From Panopea generosa (taxonomy: Eukaryota; Mollusca; Bivalvia; Adapedonta; Hiatellidae): a stretch of 64,000 nucleotides of DNA. Each line of letters begins with the position of its first letter. The first letter of the stretch is position 1. The notes under the pieces are model-generated. The model worked only from the letters and a program-made list of their open reading frames with translations, did not search any database and was not told the origin of the DNA. The stretch is taken from the NCBI GenBank assembly GCA_029582155.1, contig CM055900.1, positions 77,730,731 through 77,794,730 of the forward strand, written 5' to 3'. A program made the position numbers and the translations under genes. Below are positions 24,736-36,730 of the stretch, piece after piece.

Positions 24736-25194
24736 AGTAAGAGTGATTATGTTTATAATTTGTAAGATGTTGTTTTGCATTTGACATAAAATCTAGAAAA
24801 AGATAAAATGTTTGTTGTGCTTCTAAACTGTATGTTTATCCTTATACAGGAAGTACAGCACTCAGTTACACTTGGATGAATATAACTTCTTCGGTTACTT
24901 AATATATACTTATAACAAACATCAACTGGTCTCTTTATTTTCTTAGAAGTAATAATGGATAGATGGACGGATGGATAGATAGATGGATGGAATTGGATGG
25001 ATAGATGGATGGATGGATTAATTAATTATCAATTGATCCCCACAACATCACTGTTGAAATAACAACCACCTCTATCAGCATCATATCTACTCAGTCCACT
25101 TAATAGCATGTACCTATTACATAAATTGCTAAGTGTAATTGGAGAATGGATTCATTAATCTCGATCTGTTATTTATTAAAGAGCAATTTCATAC
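24736..25194. other. Unique sequence with GATG/GATA tetranucleotide run
   Basis: GGATGGATAGATAGATGG-type repeats at about 24955-25015. An acceptor-like CTTATACAG near 24850 precedes a modest open frame without a donor. No gene called. Confidence 0.5.
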
Positions 25195-25935
25195 TCAGAG
25201 TATTTTTTGTTTTGATTTCTGTTTTTGACCTGTTAAAGGTTTCTGATTTTAACCTACCGTAGTATAGATTTCTAGATTTATTCCGATATATGATATATTT
25301 TTCTTGTTTTGATTTCTGGTTTAAACCTGTCATGGATTTCTGATTTTAACCTGTTCAATATTATCGATTTTAACTTGTAATGGATTTCAGGTTTTAATCT
25401 GTGATAGTATGTATTATTTGGACCGCTGCTGTTTTCATTTCTGGTTTTAACCTGTTAATTGATTTCTGTTTTCATTTCTGGTTTTAACCCATTATGGATT
25501 TATGGTTTCATTTCTGGTTTTAACCTGTTATTGATTTATGGAGTTTCTAGCTCTAAATTAATCAGAAATGTATTGCTGTTGCTGTTTTAAAGATTTTTGA
25601 TTTTAATTTGTTACCAAATGCATTTCTGCACTTGCCTGTTACCATCATATATTTCTGGTTTTAACCCAATATGGATTTCTGGTTTCATTTCTGGTTTTAA
25701 CCTGTTATGGATTTCTGGTTTTAACCTGTTATGTATTTCTGGTTTTGACCTGTTATGGATTTCTGGTTTTAACCTGTTAAGTATTTCTGGTTTTGACCTG
25801 TTATGGATTTCTGGTTTTGACCTGTTATGTATTTCTGGTTTTGATCTGTTATGGATTTCTTGTTTTATTCTGCTATTTCTTTCTGTTTTCTTAACTGATT
25901 TTAAAATATAACCAATTTCTTGTTTTACCCTGTTA
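25195..25935 (+). repeat. 24-bp minisatellite M24, locus 2
   Basis: GGATTTCTGGTTTTAACCTG units, the same family as 14040-14266, more ordered from 25640 on. Open frames on both strands (25597-25911 plus, 25611-25952 minus) are a consequence of the 24-bp period. Confidence 0.93.
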
Positions 25936-26084
25936 CTGTGTCCATTGACCATTAACTCTCATTTTTTCTTTAAATCATACCTTGTTTTACATTATAGTAT
26001 TGTTGCAAAATCGTTGCATTTAATGTCTGGAAATTACCTGATCAAATCAGCTATATGTCAAATTATGTTCAATTGAATAGAGTA

Positions 26085-26365
26085 TATCATGAAAAAATGC
26101 TATAAATATCTTAAAAAATAAAATAATTATTTAAATGCTTAATAAGCATATTATTATCATCAATAAATAAATCAGAATTGTTTGGTATGTCAAATCCATC
26201 AAAACGTGACAAAATTGAAATATAAATTTGAGTGGTAAATTTGAAATGAAATCCCCATTCCAAAAATAGACAACACTTAAATACTGCTTTGCCTCATCAT
26301 TTAAATACTTTTTCTAAGCCGAAATAATTTATACTACGTGTAAATTTGTAAATAAATGTATATAA
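26085..26365 (+). repeat. Interspersed repeat family R1, copy 3
   Basis: Block order as in 2190-2480, with CATCAAAACGTGACAAAATT nearly identical and the end at CTACGTGTAAATTTGTA. Confidence 0.75.
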
Positions 26366-27261
26366 AATTGATATCTAAATTAATGTAGACTAAAACTACC
26401 TATCACAAAATTGACTTGCACAAACTTGTATTTTCCATACTATGATGATGCTAGGACCATTTTGCATATTAAAATAGTAATGCTATATGAATTGAATTAC
26501 ACTGATACAATGGATAGAGTTGTGGCTGCTCAAGTCAGAGGTTGTGGGTTTGATACAGCTGGTTGACAGCACTCTACATCACTGCCTCAGGATCACATGC
26601 ATCTCACTATTTAAATCATGGGTTCAGATCAAGTTTGGATCAAAGATTTTCACAAAGCAAGTTTGGTTGTTATTTGAAGGCCTCATGGTAGGTTAAATTA
26701 TTCCAATGATGTATCTCATCTTTAATATTATATCTGTTACTAACAGTGGCTCTGCTCACATGACTGTATGCATCTTAGATATTTTGTCAATAAAACTGAA
26801 TGTAATGTATGCAAGAATGCAGGATCTTGCTTGACCAATGAAACTAGGTGGAAATGTGATGGAAATGGTGTAAGTCAGTTCTTATTATATTATTTGCATC
26901 TGAGGTTACCCTTCCATAATAAAACTGAATACCATGAGTGTATCGTGCTGTAAATAGTAATAAATACATTGAATCTGTCTGAGCATTCAAATATTTCATT
27001 TGTAATTTGGTCTACAGATTTAGTTACTTATTTCTGAAAAAAAGTGCAATTATGAAGCCATATGTGAGAAGCTTGCAATATGGTCCTTCACCTCAAACTG
27101 CTACCTGTGATGGAAAAGATACCAATCCAAAACTGTTTGTATTATCTTAAATAAACAAAACACAAAAATGCAAAACATTTATTTATATTTTATTTAATTG
27201 AACAAAATACAGCTCCTGTGAACCTTTTTTGTGTTTGAAAATATTGCATGATTTCTATGCC
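26366..27261. other. Intergenic, one possible SINE head and one exon-like segment
   Basis: 26505-26590 has tRNA-like A and B boxes (TGGATAGAGTTG, GGGTTTGATAC). 26779-26869 has an acceptor and a GTAAGT donor around a Cys-rich 30-codon frame. Neither is strong enough to annotate as a gene. Confidence 0.4.
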
Positions 27262-27530
27262 ATCAAGGGCTAACAGATGATCAGTTAATCTAACCGATCT
27301 TTCCTGGGATCCTGGAAGGTTAACCAGGACTCAAGCACACTCATCTCCGCATCCAACTGATAGTTTTCCCACGTGAATCAGCCATGGGAGACAAATAATA
27401 ATGAGACACAATGTAAACCAATCATCATGGAGCATGAGGCCAGGCAGAAACTCAAACCTATGACTCCTGGATTGATAGTGAGATGTGCTGTTGACTTAGC
27501 TATCACCTGACCTGACTCTTAGAATATGAC
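27262..27530 (-). mobile_element. SINE-A, second copy
   Basis: On the minus strand it shares TTAACCTTCCAGGATCCC and GGAGATGAGTGTGCTTGA with the 9.0-kb copy, and has a tRNA-like head near 27530 (AGGTTTGAGTTTCTGCC as B box). Confidence 0.7.
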
Positions 27531-29334
27531 AAAGATGTTTTCATTTCCCTCATGACAGAAGTGTTTTTATTGACCTGAAAAGGCAGTTAAATCAGTCTTT
27601 TTATTTTGATTCTCTTTCCTATTTGATATAATAATAACCTGGTTACAATAAATATACATACATATATTCACATGACCCCTTCTGGCCACATACTATTATC
27701 TGTACCGAAGATTTTTTGTAGATTTTTCATTTATTTTTATCCTGTCCAGATTGACAGTTAGCTATCAGTCATTTAAAATTGGATGACTCATAATGCCTGC
27801 TGCATTATTTAACAATTTGTATCTGAATATAAGTTAAAAATGGTTAATTTCCATTTTACACCCTTGGCCAAACAGTATGAGGGAGCTCATGAAGATGAAG
27901 GTGACAAAGATGCCAAGTTGCCTGTTGAATAAAATCTGAATTAGTAGTAGAATATTTTAAAACTTCATGGTTAATTCTATGGCAAAATATCGTTGTTGAT
28001 AGTTTTCAAGCATCTACAAAAAAACTCTTTGTTTCAAAATGATTTTAACATAATTCTGATTACAAAAAAAGATAATATACAATTATTGTTATATGAAACT
28101 TATATAGAAATTTTGTGAAATAAGTGCAGTATTACAAACGTTTGAAACTGCAGCCGATAATTGGGGAAAAGGTCAATAACAAGACTGTTAATTTGCTAAA
28201 CATCAGTGATTATGCTGGGAGGTCAACAAGGTCAAGTTCTGTCATAAACTAAAATCATAATGTTGTGTTTGATGAAACTGCATTTGTTCTTTAATGCAGA
28301 GTTTCAGGTCACTGTTTTTTTTGTCAAAGAGTTAAGCAAATGACAGCAATAATTATGTTTGAAGGTCATTCTTAGTCTAACTTCAATGTAACTCCAGAGA
28401 ATCATAATGTTCACTCAGAATAAAGGATTAGAATATTTGTTATCAATACTCATAGGTATATGTATTAAACATATTATAGGTAGGTATAGTAATACATATG
28501 TTGAATTGTTTATCTAATGTACTGATTTGTATTTTGATAGTAAAAAAATCATACACGGTAAGTGAGCCAACTATAGAGGAAAATACAAACTAATGTTCTG
28601 TCAAGATTAGGATGCCCCTTGATGTCCCAGAAAATTTAAGACCATAATTATTATCATCATGTTGTTGAAAAAATGATGTTTATGTGTTGTTGTTTTGTTT
28701 ACAAAAAATGTAAATCCTACCAGTGTACCTTTTGTTATCAATCATTCACTCCAGCCTATCTGCTGTGAATACTGTTTTCCCATCAAAAAGTAGAAAACTA
28801 ATCCTGACATTAAAAATGGCTGACTGATAACCATTTTTATGTCAACTTGGTGGAACTCAATCTTAAGCCATCAACATTGCAACAGTGGGCCATTGTAAAT
28901 AATTTGTGATATAGTTTTTCTTTCATTTGGTCAAGTATGGCTGACAGGAGGCCATTTTGTTATCTTTAATAAAGCAATTAAAAACATTAAATATGACTAA
29001 ACTGGAAGCATGCATGTTGGTTTTCTTTTTAACAAATCAAATTCAGTAAGTATTATGTTGGGTCAATATGCTGAAAGAAAATTCACTGTGGACGAAAAGT
29101 CTAATATAATGTCACTAAGGTTTAGGGTTCAAGCCCAGTTCAGACCAAAACATTCCATGTGAGAACTGAACAGTGTTTTTACTCAGACTTATTCTGAGGG
29201 TTACCTTCACCAGTAGAACAGGATGCCATGTATATAGACGTGTTGTATGCTGAAAATGGCATTCAACCAATTCATTCATTTGCCATTTCTAGCTTATTTT
29301 TCTTTCTTTTTTTGTTAAGTACTTTTAAACTGGT
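27531..29334. other. Intergenic, nothing recognised
   Basis: AT-rich unique sequence. GGTTCAAGCCCAG near 29130 is a lone B-box-like motif. Confidence 0.35.
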
Positions 29335-30967
29335 AGGGGATATGTATTGTGGTTATATAACAATGTAATATTTCTGTACAATGTTTGTTGATGTATTGTT
29401 GTTTTGTTACAATGTAATATTTCTGTACAATGTTTGTTGATGTATTGTTGTTTTGTTACAATGTAATATTTCTGTACAATGTTTGTTGATGTATTGTTGT
29501 TATATAACAATGTAATATTTCTGTACAATGTTTGTTGATGTATTGTTGTTTTGTTACAATGTAATATTTCTGTACAATGTTTGTTGATGTATTGTTGTTA
29601 TATAACAATGTAATATTTCTGTACAATGTTTGTTGATGTATTGTTGTTTTGTTACAATGTAATATTTCTGTACCATGTTTGTTGATGTATTGTTGTTATA
29701 TAACAATGTAATATTTCTGTACAATGTTTGTTGATGTATTGTTGTTATATAACAATGTAATATTTCTGTACAATGTTTGTTGATGTATTGTTGTTATATA
29801 ACAATGTAATATTTCTGTACAATGTTTGTTGATGTATTGTTGTTATATAACAATGTAATATTTCTGTACAATGTTTGTTGATGTATTGTTGTTATATAAC
29901 AATGTAATATTTCTGTACAATGTTTGTTGATGTATTGTTGTTATATAACAATGTAATATTTCTGTACCATGTTTGTTGATGTATTGTTGTTATATAACAA
30001 TGTAATATTTCTGTACCATGTTTGTTGATGTATTGTGGTTATATAACAATGTAATATTTCTGTACAATGTTTGTTGATGTATTGTTGTTTTGTTACAATG
30101 TAATATTTCTGTACAATGTTTGTTGATGTATTGTTGTTTTGTTACAATGTAATATTTCTGTACAATGTTTGTTGATGTATTGTTGTTATATAACAATGTA
30201 ATATTTCTGTACAATGTTTGTTGATGTATTGTTGTTTTGTTACAATGTAATATTTCTGTACAATGTTTGTTGATGTATTGTTGTTATATAACAATGTAAT
30301 ATTTCTGTACAATGTTTGTTAATGTATTGTTGTTTTGTTACAATGTAATATTTCTGTACCATGTTTGTTGATGTATTGTTGTTATATAACAATGTAATAT
30401 TTCTGTACAATGTTTGTTGATGTATTGTTGTTATATAACAATGTAATATTTCTGTACAATGTTTGTTGATGTATTGTTGTTATATAACAATGTAATATTT
30501 CTGTACAATGTTTGTTGATGTATTGTTGTTATATAACAATGTAATATTTCTGTACAATGTTTGTTGATGTATTGTTGTTATATAACAATGTAATATTTCT
30601 GTACCATGTTTGTTGATGTATTGTTGTTATATAACAATGTAATATTTCTGTACCATGTTTGTTGATGTATTTTTGTTTTGTTACAATGTAATATTTCTGT
30701 ACCATGTTTGATGATATATTTTTGTTTTGTTACAATGTAATATTTCTGTACCATGTTTGTTGATGTATTTTTGTTTTGTTACAATGTAATATTTCTGTAC
30801 CATGTTTGTTGATGTATTTTTGTTTTGTTACAATGTAATATTTCTGTACCATGTTTGTTGATGTATTTTTGTTTTGTTACAATGTAATATTTCTGTACCA
30901 TGTTTGTTGATGTATTTTTGTTTTGTTACAATGTAATATTTCTGTACCATGTTTGTTGATGTATTGA
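29335..30967. repeat. 49-bp tandem array, about 33 units, two variants
   Basis: Each unit has AATGTAATATTTCTGTACAA then TGTTTGTTGATGTATTG and a spacer that is either TTGTTATATAACAA (a perfect 14-base palindrome, type A) or TTGTTTTGTTACAA (type B). A block of 14 units (686 bp, 29351 to 30037) is duplicated with the same order of A and B types. Confidence 0.97.
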
Positions 30968-31399
30968 CTTGACCCCAGGGCTCAAGCAATTTCATAATGT
31001 TGTTTACCAGTATATAATTAATTTTATTTAAGGCTAATTTTCACTTGAAAATGTTCATAAAAATCAGCCATATGCATTATGATATAGAAGCAATTTTTTT
31101 AGCCCTGGACTTGTCTGTTTTCTTCTTTGACTTAAATGTGTTAAAAGATTAAAATTATATTTTAGCTTAACATGTTAATCTGCACAATGTACACTTTATA
31201 TTTTATTTTGTTAAAAATACAAACAAACAAACACAAACACCAAATATAAAGATCAAAATAAGTTCACATAAAGACTTTGATTGACAGCTTTAAGATATAC
31301 TTCATATTATCTCGGACAAGTTTAGTTTATGCTATCTCAGACAAGTGGACAAAAAGAAATGATATTGAAAATATTTAATAACTATTGAAAGAATAAGTT
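30968..31399. other. Intergenic, nothing recognised
   Basis: AT-rich unique sequence. Confidence 0.35.
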
Positions 31400-31680
31400 G
31401 TGATACCCGTAAAGGAAGTGGTCTGACATGCAAGAAAGTGATCTACACATGAAAAATGATTTCATCTGATGTAATAAAGTGGCCCCCATGCAAGAAAGTG
31501 ATATCCATACATAAAATTGATTCACATATTATACAACAAATGGATCTATATGCAAGAAAACGATATCCATTCAAAACAACAATGTGATCAGCATATAAAA
31601 GTGTGATATACCTACAAAATGTGGCCACATACAAAGTGGTCTACAGTACATAGTATACAACGTACAAAGAAAGTGATTTA
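31400..31680. repeat. Degenerate short tandem repeat
   Basis: CATGCAAGAAAGTGATCTAC-like units recur about every 35 bases with many changes. It overlaps the start of the candidate exon 31654-31749. Confidence 0.6.
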
Positions 31681-31749
31681 CATACAACGAATGTCGCCAA
31701 AGCAGGAGTCCTCAAACCTGATGACTCAAGACACAAAGTGGATACAAAG
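31654..31749 (+). CDS. Candidate exon of a plus-strand gene (32 codons)
   Basis: TACATAG acceptor, 32 open codons (YTTYKESDLH ... DDSRHKVDTK), then donor AAAG|GTAGGT, phase 0 at both ends. The first half overlaps decayed tandem repeat, which lowers confidence. It fits in phase before the exon at 32482. Confidence 0.25.
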
Positions 31750-31774
31750 GTAGGTAATATAATATTCTTTATAA

Positions 31775-31970
31775 ATCTGAAGTGCATGGTCCAGTGGTAG
31801 AGCACCAAACCCATGATCGGAGGGTCGTGGGTTTGATCCTTCGCCAAGTCTGTGTGGTGTCCTTGAGCAAAACACCCTTCCGCATATGCTTAGTACAGGT
31901 TCTACTCATTTGCCTAAGTTGTAAGAACTTGTTTCACAATCAAAGTAAAAGAAATAAGTTTAAAAATACT
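31775..31970 (+). mobile_element. SINE-C, near full length, tRNA-derived
   Basis: The head has TGGTAGAGCACC and GGGTTTGATCC in tRNA spacing. The body has GTGTCCTTGAGCAAAACACC and CATATGCTTAGTAC. The tail is AACTTGTTTCACAATCAAAG and A-rich. It is a retroposon, not a functional tRNA gene. Confidence 0.8.
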
Positions 31971-32029
31971 GACTGAATTTGAATTTTAAATACTTATAAG
32001 GCCACATATGTTTTTATGTGGTGATGTAG

Positions 32030-32200
32030 GAAGTGGTTCAGTTGTAGAGCAACATGGGTTCGGTCCTCCGACACGGCTATGTGTCTGAGTGTCCTTGAGC
32101 AACACACTTTATCCACATATGCTTAGTACCAAGGTTCTACCCAGGTAGACTTTGAGGGTGATTTGCCTAATTTGTCAAAGTTTGTTTTATTGTAAATTAG
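32030..32200 (+). mobile_element. SINE-C, second copy
   Basis: TTGTAGAGCAACATGGGTTC head (shortened between the boxes), then GTGTCCTTGAGCAACACACT and CATATGCTTAGTACC, and a decayed tail. Confidence 0.75.
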
Positions 32201-32481
32201 GTTCTATCTACTTGATACCAGTGTTGACTTATATGAGGAATTATAGAATGCTTCCAATGTTATCAATGAAACAGGACTACCACAACTCTTTAATTGATTT
32301 TTGCAGATTGTAATTTGTCATACCCTGTTACCCTTGTATGGGAGTATAGATGTAGAGAAATGTAAAAAAATAAAGTTTTTTTCTAAAATTATAACTCCAT
32401 GGCTGTTATTCAAGTTGAATTAAACAAAGCTTTCAAAGTCTGATGAAAATGTCACTACAACATTGTTTTATATTTTTTCAG

Positions 32482-32543
32482 ATTGACAATGTATGTCACA
32501 GTCCAGGAAAACAAATGGCAGCAACAGGTCATAATAAAAAAAA
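32482..32543 (+). CDS. Candidate exon of a plus-strand gene (62 bp)
   Basis: Strong acceptor TATATTTTTTCAG and donor AAA|GTAAGAA. Frame 0 reads IDNVCHSPGKQMAATGHNKK and leaves two bases. These join the G of the 32952 exon to give Lys and stay open to its stop. A second frame is also open, so coding is not proven. Confidence 0.35.
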
Positions 32544-32951
32544 GTAAGAACATTACATTCATCATCTAATTATATAAATGCAACAAAGAAGACACTTACT
32601 GTTAGACAGACGACCAATCTTAACAGTCTTTTTTGAAACACAAGTATCTAAAGATAACTCTTTTAAACATTGTTTGACAACTCTACTTTATAAGGGATCA
32701 ATCAAACCAATTGTATGTTCCTGTAATAGTTTTATAATTTTTAAAGAACAAAACACATAAAACTCCCTGGTCTGATTTAATTAGCATTATAGAGCATGAC
32801 TGTATATAGTTGAACCTTAGTTTTGGCTTGTCCATCTGGTACAATATGAGGAACCATGTCCTATTTTTATGCATTTATTTAGCATTTTATTAGTGTTTTG
32901 TGATATTAACTTTATTATCAGCAAGCTAATAAATTATTTTTTATTTTTCAG

Positions 32952-32991
32952 GCTAGTTAAGACATTCCTGCTTAATAAGTTGAAAGAGTAA
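32952..32991 (+). CDS. Candidate last exon of the plus-strand gene
   Basis: Strong acceptor TTTTTATTTTTCAG, then LVKTFLLNKLKE and TAA at 32989-32991, in phase with the 32482 exon. Very short, and supported only by splice sites and phase. Confidence 0.3.
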
Positions 32992-33159
32992 ATAGATGAC
33001 ACCTCCAGAAGAGTATTAGTAATTTTAGATTTTTTGAGGACAGTGTAGAGATAAAGAAGACACTTTTGTAGTGTCCCTGGTTCTTTTACATGCCTGGTGT
33101 AAAGCACCGATATACAGGACCTCAAGTTTTGTTTAAGTCTCATCATTCTGAAAGACTGA

Positions 33160-33490
33160 TCAATATTTTTAGTTGGAGAGATGTAGGTTCGAACCTGCGA
33201 CCCCTGTGTTTGCAGTCAAAGACCTAACCTTAATCCCCTTTATGGTATTCATAATCCCCTTTGTCAAATGTTCACACTGGTTACTTTATGGTTCATTTGG
33301 ACCAGATTTATTTACCACATTCATAGAAAGATTAGTGTACACTTGGTTTGTGGTGTCGGGGTACATCTCTATAGTGTAAGCTAGCACACTTTTCAGTAGG
33401 AAAAGAACTCCAGGTTCAAGTCCTGGTGGGGATCCTGGCATGCTTACCAAGTTGTACAAACTTATGTTGGTATCCATGACTGTGTACTTG
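33160..33490 (+). mobile_element. Two possible decayed tRNA-derived elements
   Basis: B-box-like AGGTTCGAACCTGCGACCC near 33186 and AGGTTCAAGTCCTGG near 33413. Bodies do not match each other clearly. An open frame on the minus strand (33286-33567) has no other support. Confidence 0.35.
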
Positions 33491-33989
33491 AAGAGGTAAA
33501 CACTATACCTATTTCTTTCTTTACCAACCAACGTTGAAAATCTTAGCACAAATGGGCACATGGTCACTTAACACAGGCCATGATTATGTAATACGGAAAT
33601 AAAATGGTATGGCCTTTTAAGGAAATATGGTGCAAACAGAATGTGACTGCTTAGTTTGGTAAAGCTTATAATTATGCTGTATTTAAATTGTCTGTTGAAC
33701 TGTAAATAGGTCAATATGTAATAATAGCATCAACTTAAGAAAATGAAATTTTAGGTGTTTATAATATATGTTTTGTGTTATTTTTATATGTTTATGTATA
33801 TAAAATTATGTATGACAATCAAAGAAGTGATACCAATGGTTTTAACCAACATTTCTTATAATTCCTCTGTGCTGATGCTCATTTTCATAGTTTATGTTTA
33901 TCTTGTTACTGATATTATGATTTATGTTTATATATTATGTAAAATGACAAAGATACAAAACTTGTTATATATACACCAGTAGTATCCTC
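33491..33989. other. Unique AT-rich sequence
   Basis: The 75-codon plus-strand open stretch near 33755 is AT-driven and has no support. Confidence 0.35.
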
Positions 33990-34796
33990 CTAAGTGGTCT
34001 TTAGAAGTCCTTGGTGCATCCTTTGCGATTTTTAATAGTCCCAAGTATGTATTTTGTGTTCCTTGGTAGTCCTGAGAGACAGCTTTGTTGTATGTAGTGG
34101 TCCTTTGTGCATCTTTTGTGGTCTTTAGTAGTCCTAATTGCCTTTTTTGTGGACATTAGATGTCCTTAGTGACAGCTTTGTCATATTAAATGTTCCTTTG
34201 TGCCTCTTTTGTGGTATTTAATAGTCCTAAGTGTCACTTTTGTGCTCCTTGGTAGTCTTTAGTGACAGCTTTGTTGAATTTAGTGGACATTTGTGCCTCT
34301 TTTGTGGTCATTTTTACTTCTGAGTGCCTCTTTTGTGGTCCTTTGTAGTCCATATTCACAGCTTTGTTGTATTTAGTGGTCCTTTGTGCCTCTTTTGTGG
34401 TCTTTAGTAGTCCTTAGTGCTTCTTGTGGTCCATGGAAGTCCTAAGTGACAGCTTTGCTGTATTTAGTGGTCCTTTGTGTCTTTTTTGTGGTCTTTATTA
34501 GTCCTGAGGTCTCTTGTGGTCCTTGGAAGTTTAGCTTTGACATCTTTGTTGTATTTAGTGGACCTTTGTGCCTATTTCATGGTCTTTAACAGTCCTAAAT
34601 GCCTCTTTTGTGGTCCTTTGAAGTCTTTAGTGGAAGCTTTGTCATATTAGTGGCCCTTTGTGCCTCTTTTGTGGCCTTTAGTAGTCCTAAGTGCCTCTTG
34701 TGATCCTTGAAAGTCCTTAGTGGTAGCTTTGTTGTATATAGTGGTCCTTTGTGCATCTTTTGTGTTCTTTAGAAGTCCTAAGTGCTACTGTTTAGC
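33990..34796 (+). repeat. GT-rich composite array, left part (~93-bp unit of three ~31-bp parts)
   Basis: Three subunit types alternate: GTGACAGCTTTGTTGTATTT, GTGGTCCTTTGTGCCTCTTT and GTGGTCTTTAGTAGTCCTAA. The marker CAGCTTTGT recurs about every 93 bases. Confidence 0.92.
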
Positions 34797-35345
34797 TCTC
34801 TGGGACGAATGTCCAAGGAGAGTTATTGCCATGACCCCCGCATTGTTGTCAGTGTCGTCTGTAGACACCCAGGTTAAACTTTAGTGTTTAAGTTTTGCTT
34901 TTTGCCTCCAAGACCTAACCTATCTTTCTGATTCTGTTCACATTTGTTTTCCTGCTTCATTTATGCTTTTGATATATATATATAAATATATACACAGTCA
35001 AACCAGCCAGTCGAGGGAAGGAGTAAAAGTGGCCTTTAAAGACAGATTGTTGCTTATTACAGGGGGCTGCTTAATAGAGGTGACTGCTTACACAGGTTTG
35101 ACTATATTGACCCAGGTATGGCAATCTACCAATACAAGCCAGTTAAACTTTTGTGTTTAGTTTGTGTTTAAATTTTGGTTTTTGCCTCTAAGCTCAAAAC
35201 TATCTTTCTGATTCTGTTCACATTTACTTTCCTGCTTCATTGCACATTGCTTTTTATGCTTTTGATATATATACTGACCCAGGTAAGGCATCTACTATTG
35301 GACGTAGCCATACAAGCAGGTTAAACTTGTGAGAGTTTTATCCCA
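34797..35345 (+). mobile_element. Nested elements splitting the GT-rich array
   Basis: Begins TTTAGCTCTCTGGGACGAAT with GTCTGTAGACACCCAGGTTA, matching the pearl-like copy at 7109-7410. A ~120-bp direct repeat (TTTCTGATTCTGTTCACATT at about 34926 and 35209) flanks a palindromic MITE. Confidence 0.65.
34994..35105. mobile_element. Palindromic MITE (112 bp)
   Basis: Terminal inverted repeats ACAGTCAAACC (34994-35004) and GGTTTGACTAT (35095-35105), 10 of 11 matching. The interior pairs partly with itself. Flanks are TA-rich, consistent with a TA-type target. Confidence 0.65.
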
Positions 35346-36730
35346 TCAGCAAGCTTTGTTGCCTTCTGACAACTTTTGTTTGGTCCTTGGAATTCCTTAG
35401 TGACAGATTTGTTGTATTTAGCAGTCTTTTCTGCCTCTTTTGAGGTCTTTAGTAGTCCTTTGTGCCTCTTTTGTGATCATTGGTATTCCTTAGTGACAGC
35501 TTTGTTGTATTTATTGATCCTTTGTGACTCTTTTGTTGTGTTTACTAGATTTAAGTGCCTCTTTTGTAGTCCTTGGTAGTCCTTAGTGAGAGCTTTGTTG
35601 AATTTAGTGGTCGTTTGTGCCTCTATTGTGGTACTTATTAGTCCTAAGTGGCTTTTGTGGTCATTGGAAGTCCTTAGTGACAGCTTTGTTCTGTTAAGTG
35701 GTCGTTTGCGCTGCTTTTGAGGTCTTTAGTAGTCCTAAGTGCCAATTTTGTGGTTCTTGGAAGTATTTAGCAACAGCTTTGTTGTATTAATGGTTATTTG
35801 TGCCTCTTTTGTGGTCACTAGTAGTCCTTAGTGACATCTTTGTTGTATTAAGTGTTCCTTTGTGTCTCTTATGTAGTCTTTAGTAGTCCTTTGAGTCTTT
35901 TTTGTGGTCCTTGGCAGTCCTTAGTGACAGCTTTGTTGTATTTATTGGTCCTTTGCAACCCTTTTATTATCTTTAGTAGTCTTAAGTGCCTCTTTTTTGG
36001 TTTTTAGTAGTCCTTAGTGACAGCTTTGTTGTATTTAGTGATTCTTTGTGCCACTTTTGTGGTCTTAAGTAGTCCTAAGTGCCTCTTCTGTGGCCCTTGG
36101 TAGTCCTTAGTTCCTCCTTTGATTGTCTTTTGTGACTATTTTGTGATATTTAGTATTTTTATAACGACCACTTTGTGGTCTTTAATAGTCCATAGTGCCT
36201 CTTTTGTGGTCCTTGGTAGTCCTTAGTGACAGCTTTGTTGTATTAAGTGGTCTTTTTGGCCTCTTTTGTGGTATTTAGTAGTCCCAAGTGCCTCGTTTGT
36301 GGACCTTGGCAGTTCCTCCTTTATTAATCCTTTGTGACTTCTTTGTAATATTATGTAGTCATTTGTGCATATTTCATGGTCTTTTGAAGTTATTAGTACA
36401 TCCTTTGTGGTCTTCAATAATCCTTAATGCCTTCTTTGGGATCATAAGTAGTATTTAGTGCAACTTTTGTGGTATGTAGTAGTCCTTTGTGTCTCCTTTG
36501 TGGTATGTAATAGACCTTTGTGCGTATTTTATGGTCTTAAGAAGTCCTTAGTGCATCCTTGATGATCTTAAGTAATCCCTAATGCTGTCTTTGTGATCTT
36601 AAGTAATCCCTAATGCTGTCTTTGGGATCCTAAGTAGTATTATATGCATTGTTTTGGGAGGTAGTAGTCATTTGTGCCCTCTTTGTGGTTCCCAGTAATA
36701 CTAAGTGAACCCTTTGTGGGCTTTAATTTT
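35346..36730 (+). repeat. GT-rich composite array, middle part
   Basis: Continues the array of 33990-34796 with more decay towards the right, where forms like GATCTTAAGTAATCCCTAAT appear. Confidence 0.9.

Noticed and set aside
25597..25952. 104-codon plus and 113-codon minus frames
   Set aside because: 24-bp repeat artefact.
29325..30214. Two nearly identical minus-strand frames
   Set aside because: Duplicated 49-bp array; identity reflects the repeat, not a gene pair.
31775..31850. Functional tRNA gene
   Set aside because: A and B boxes are present, but the sequence continues into a SINE body and tail, and the cloverleaf arms do not pair fully.
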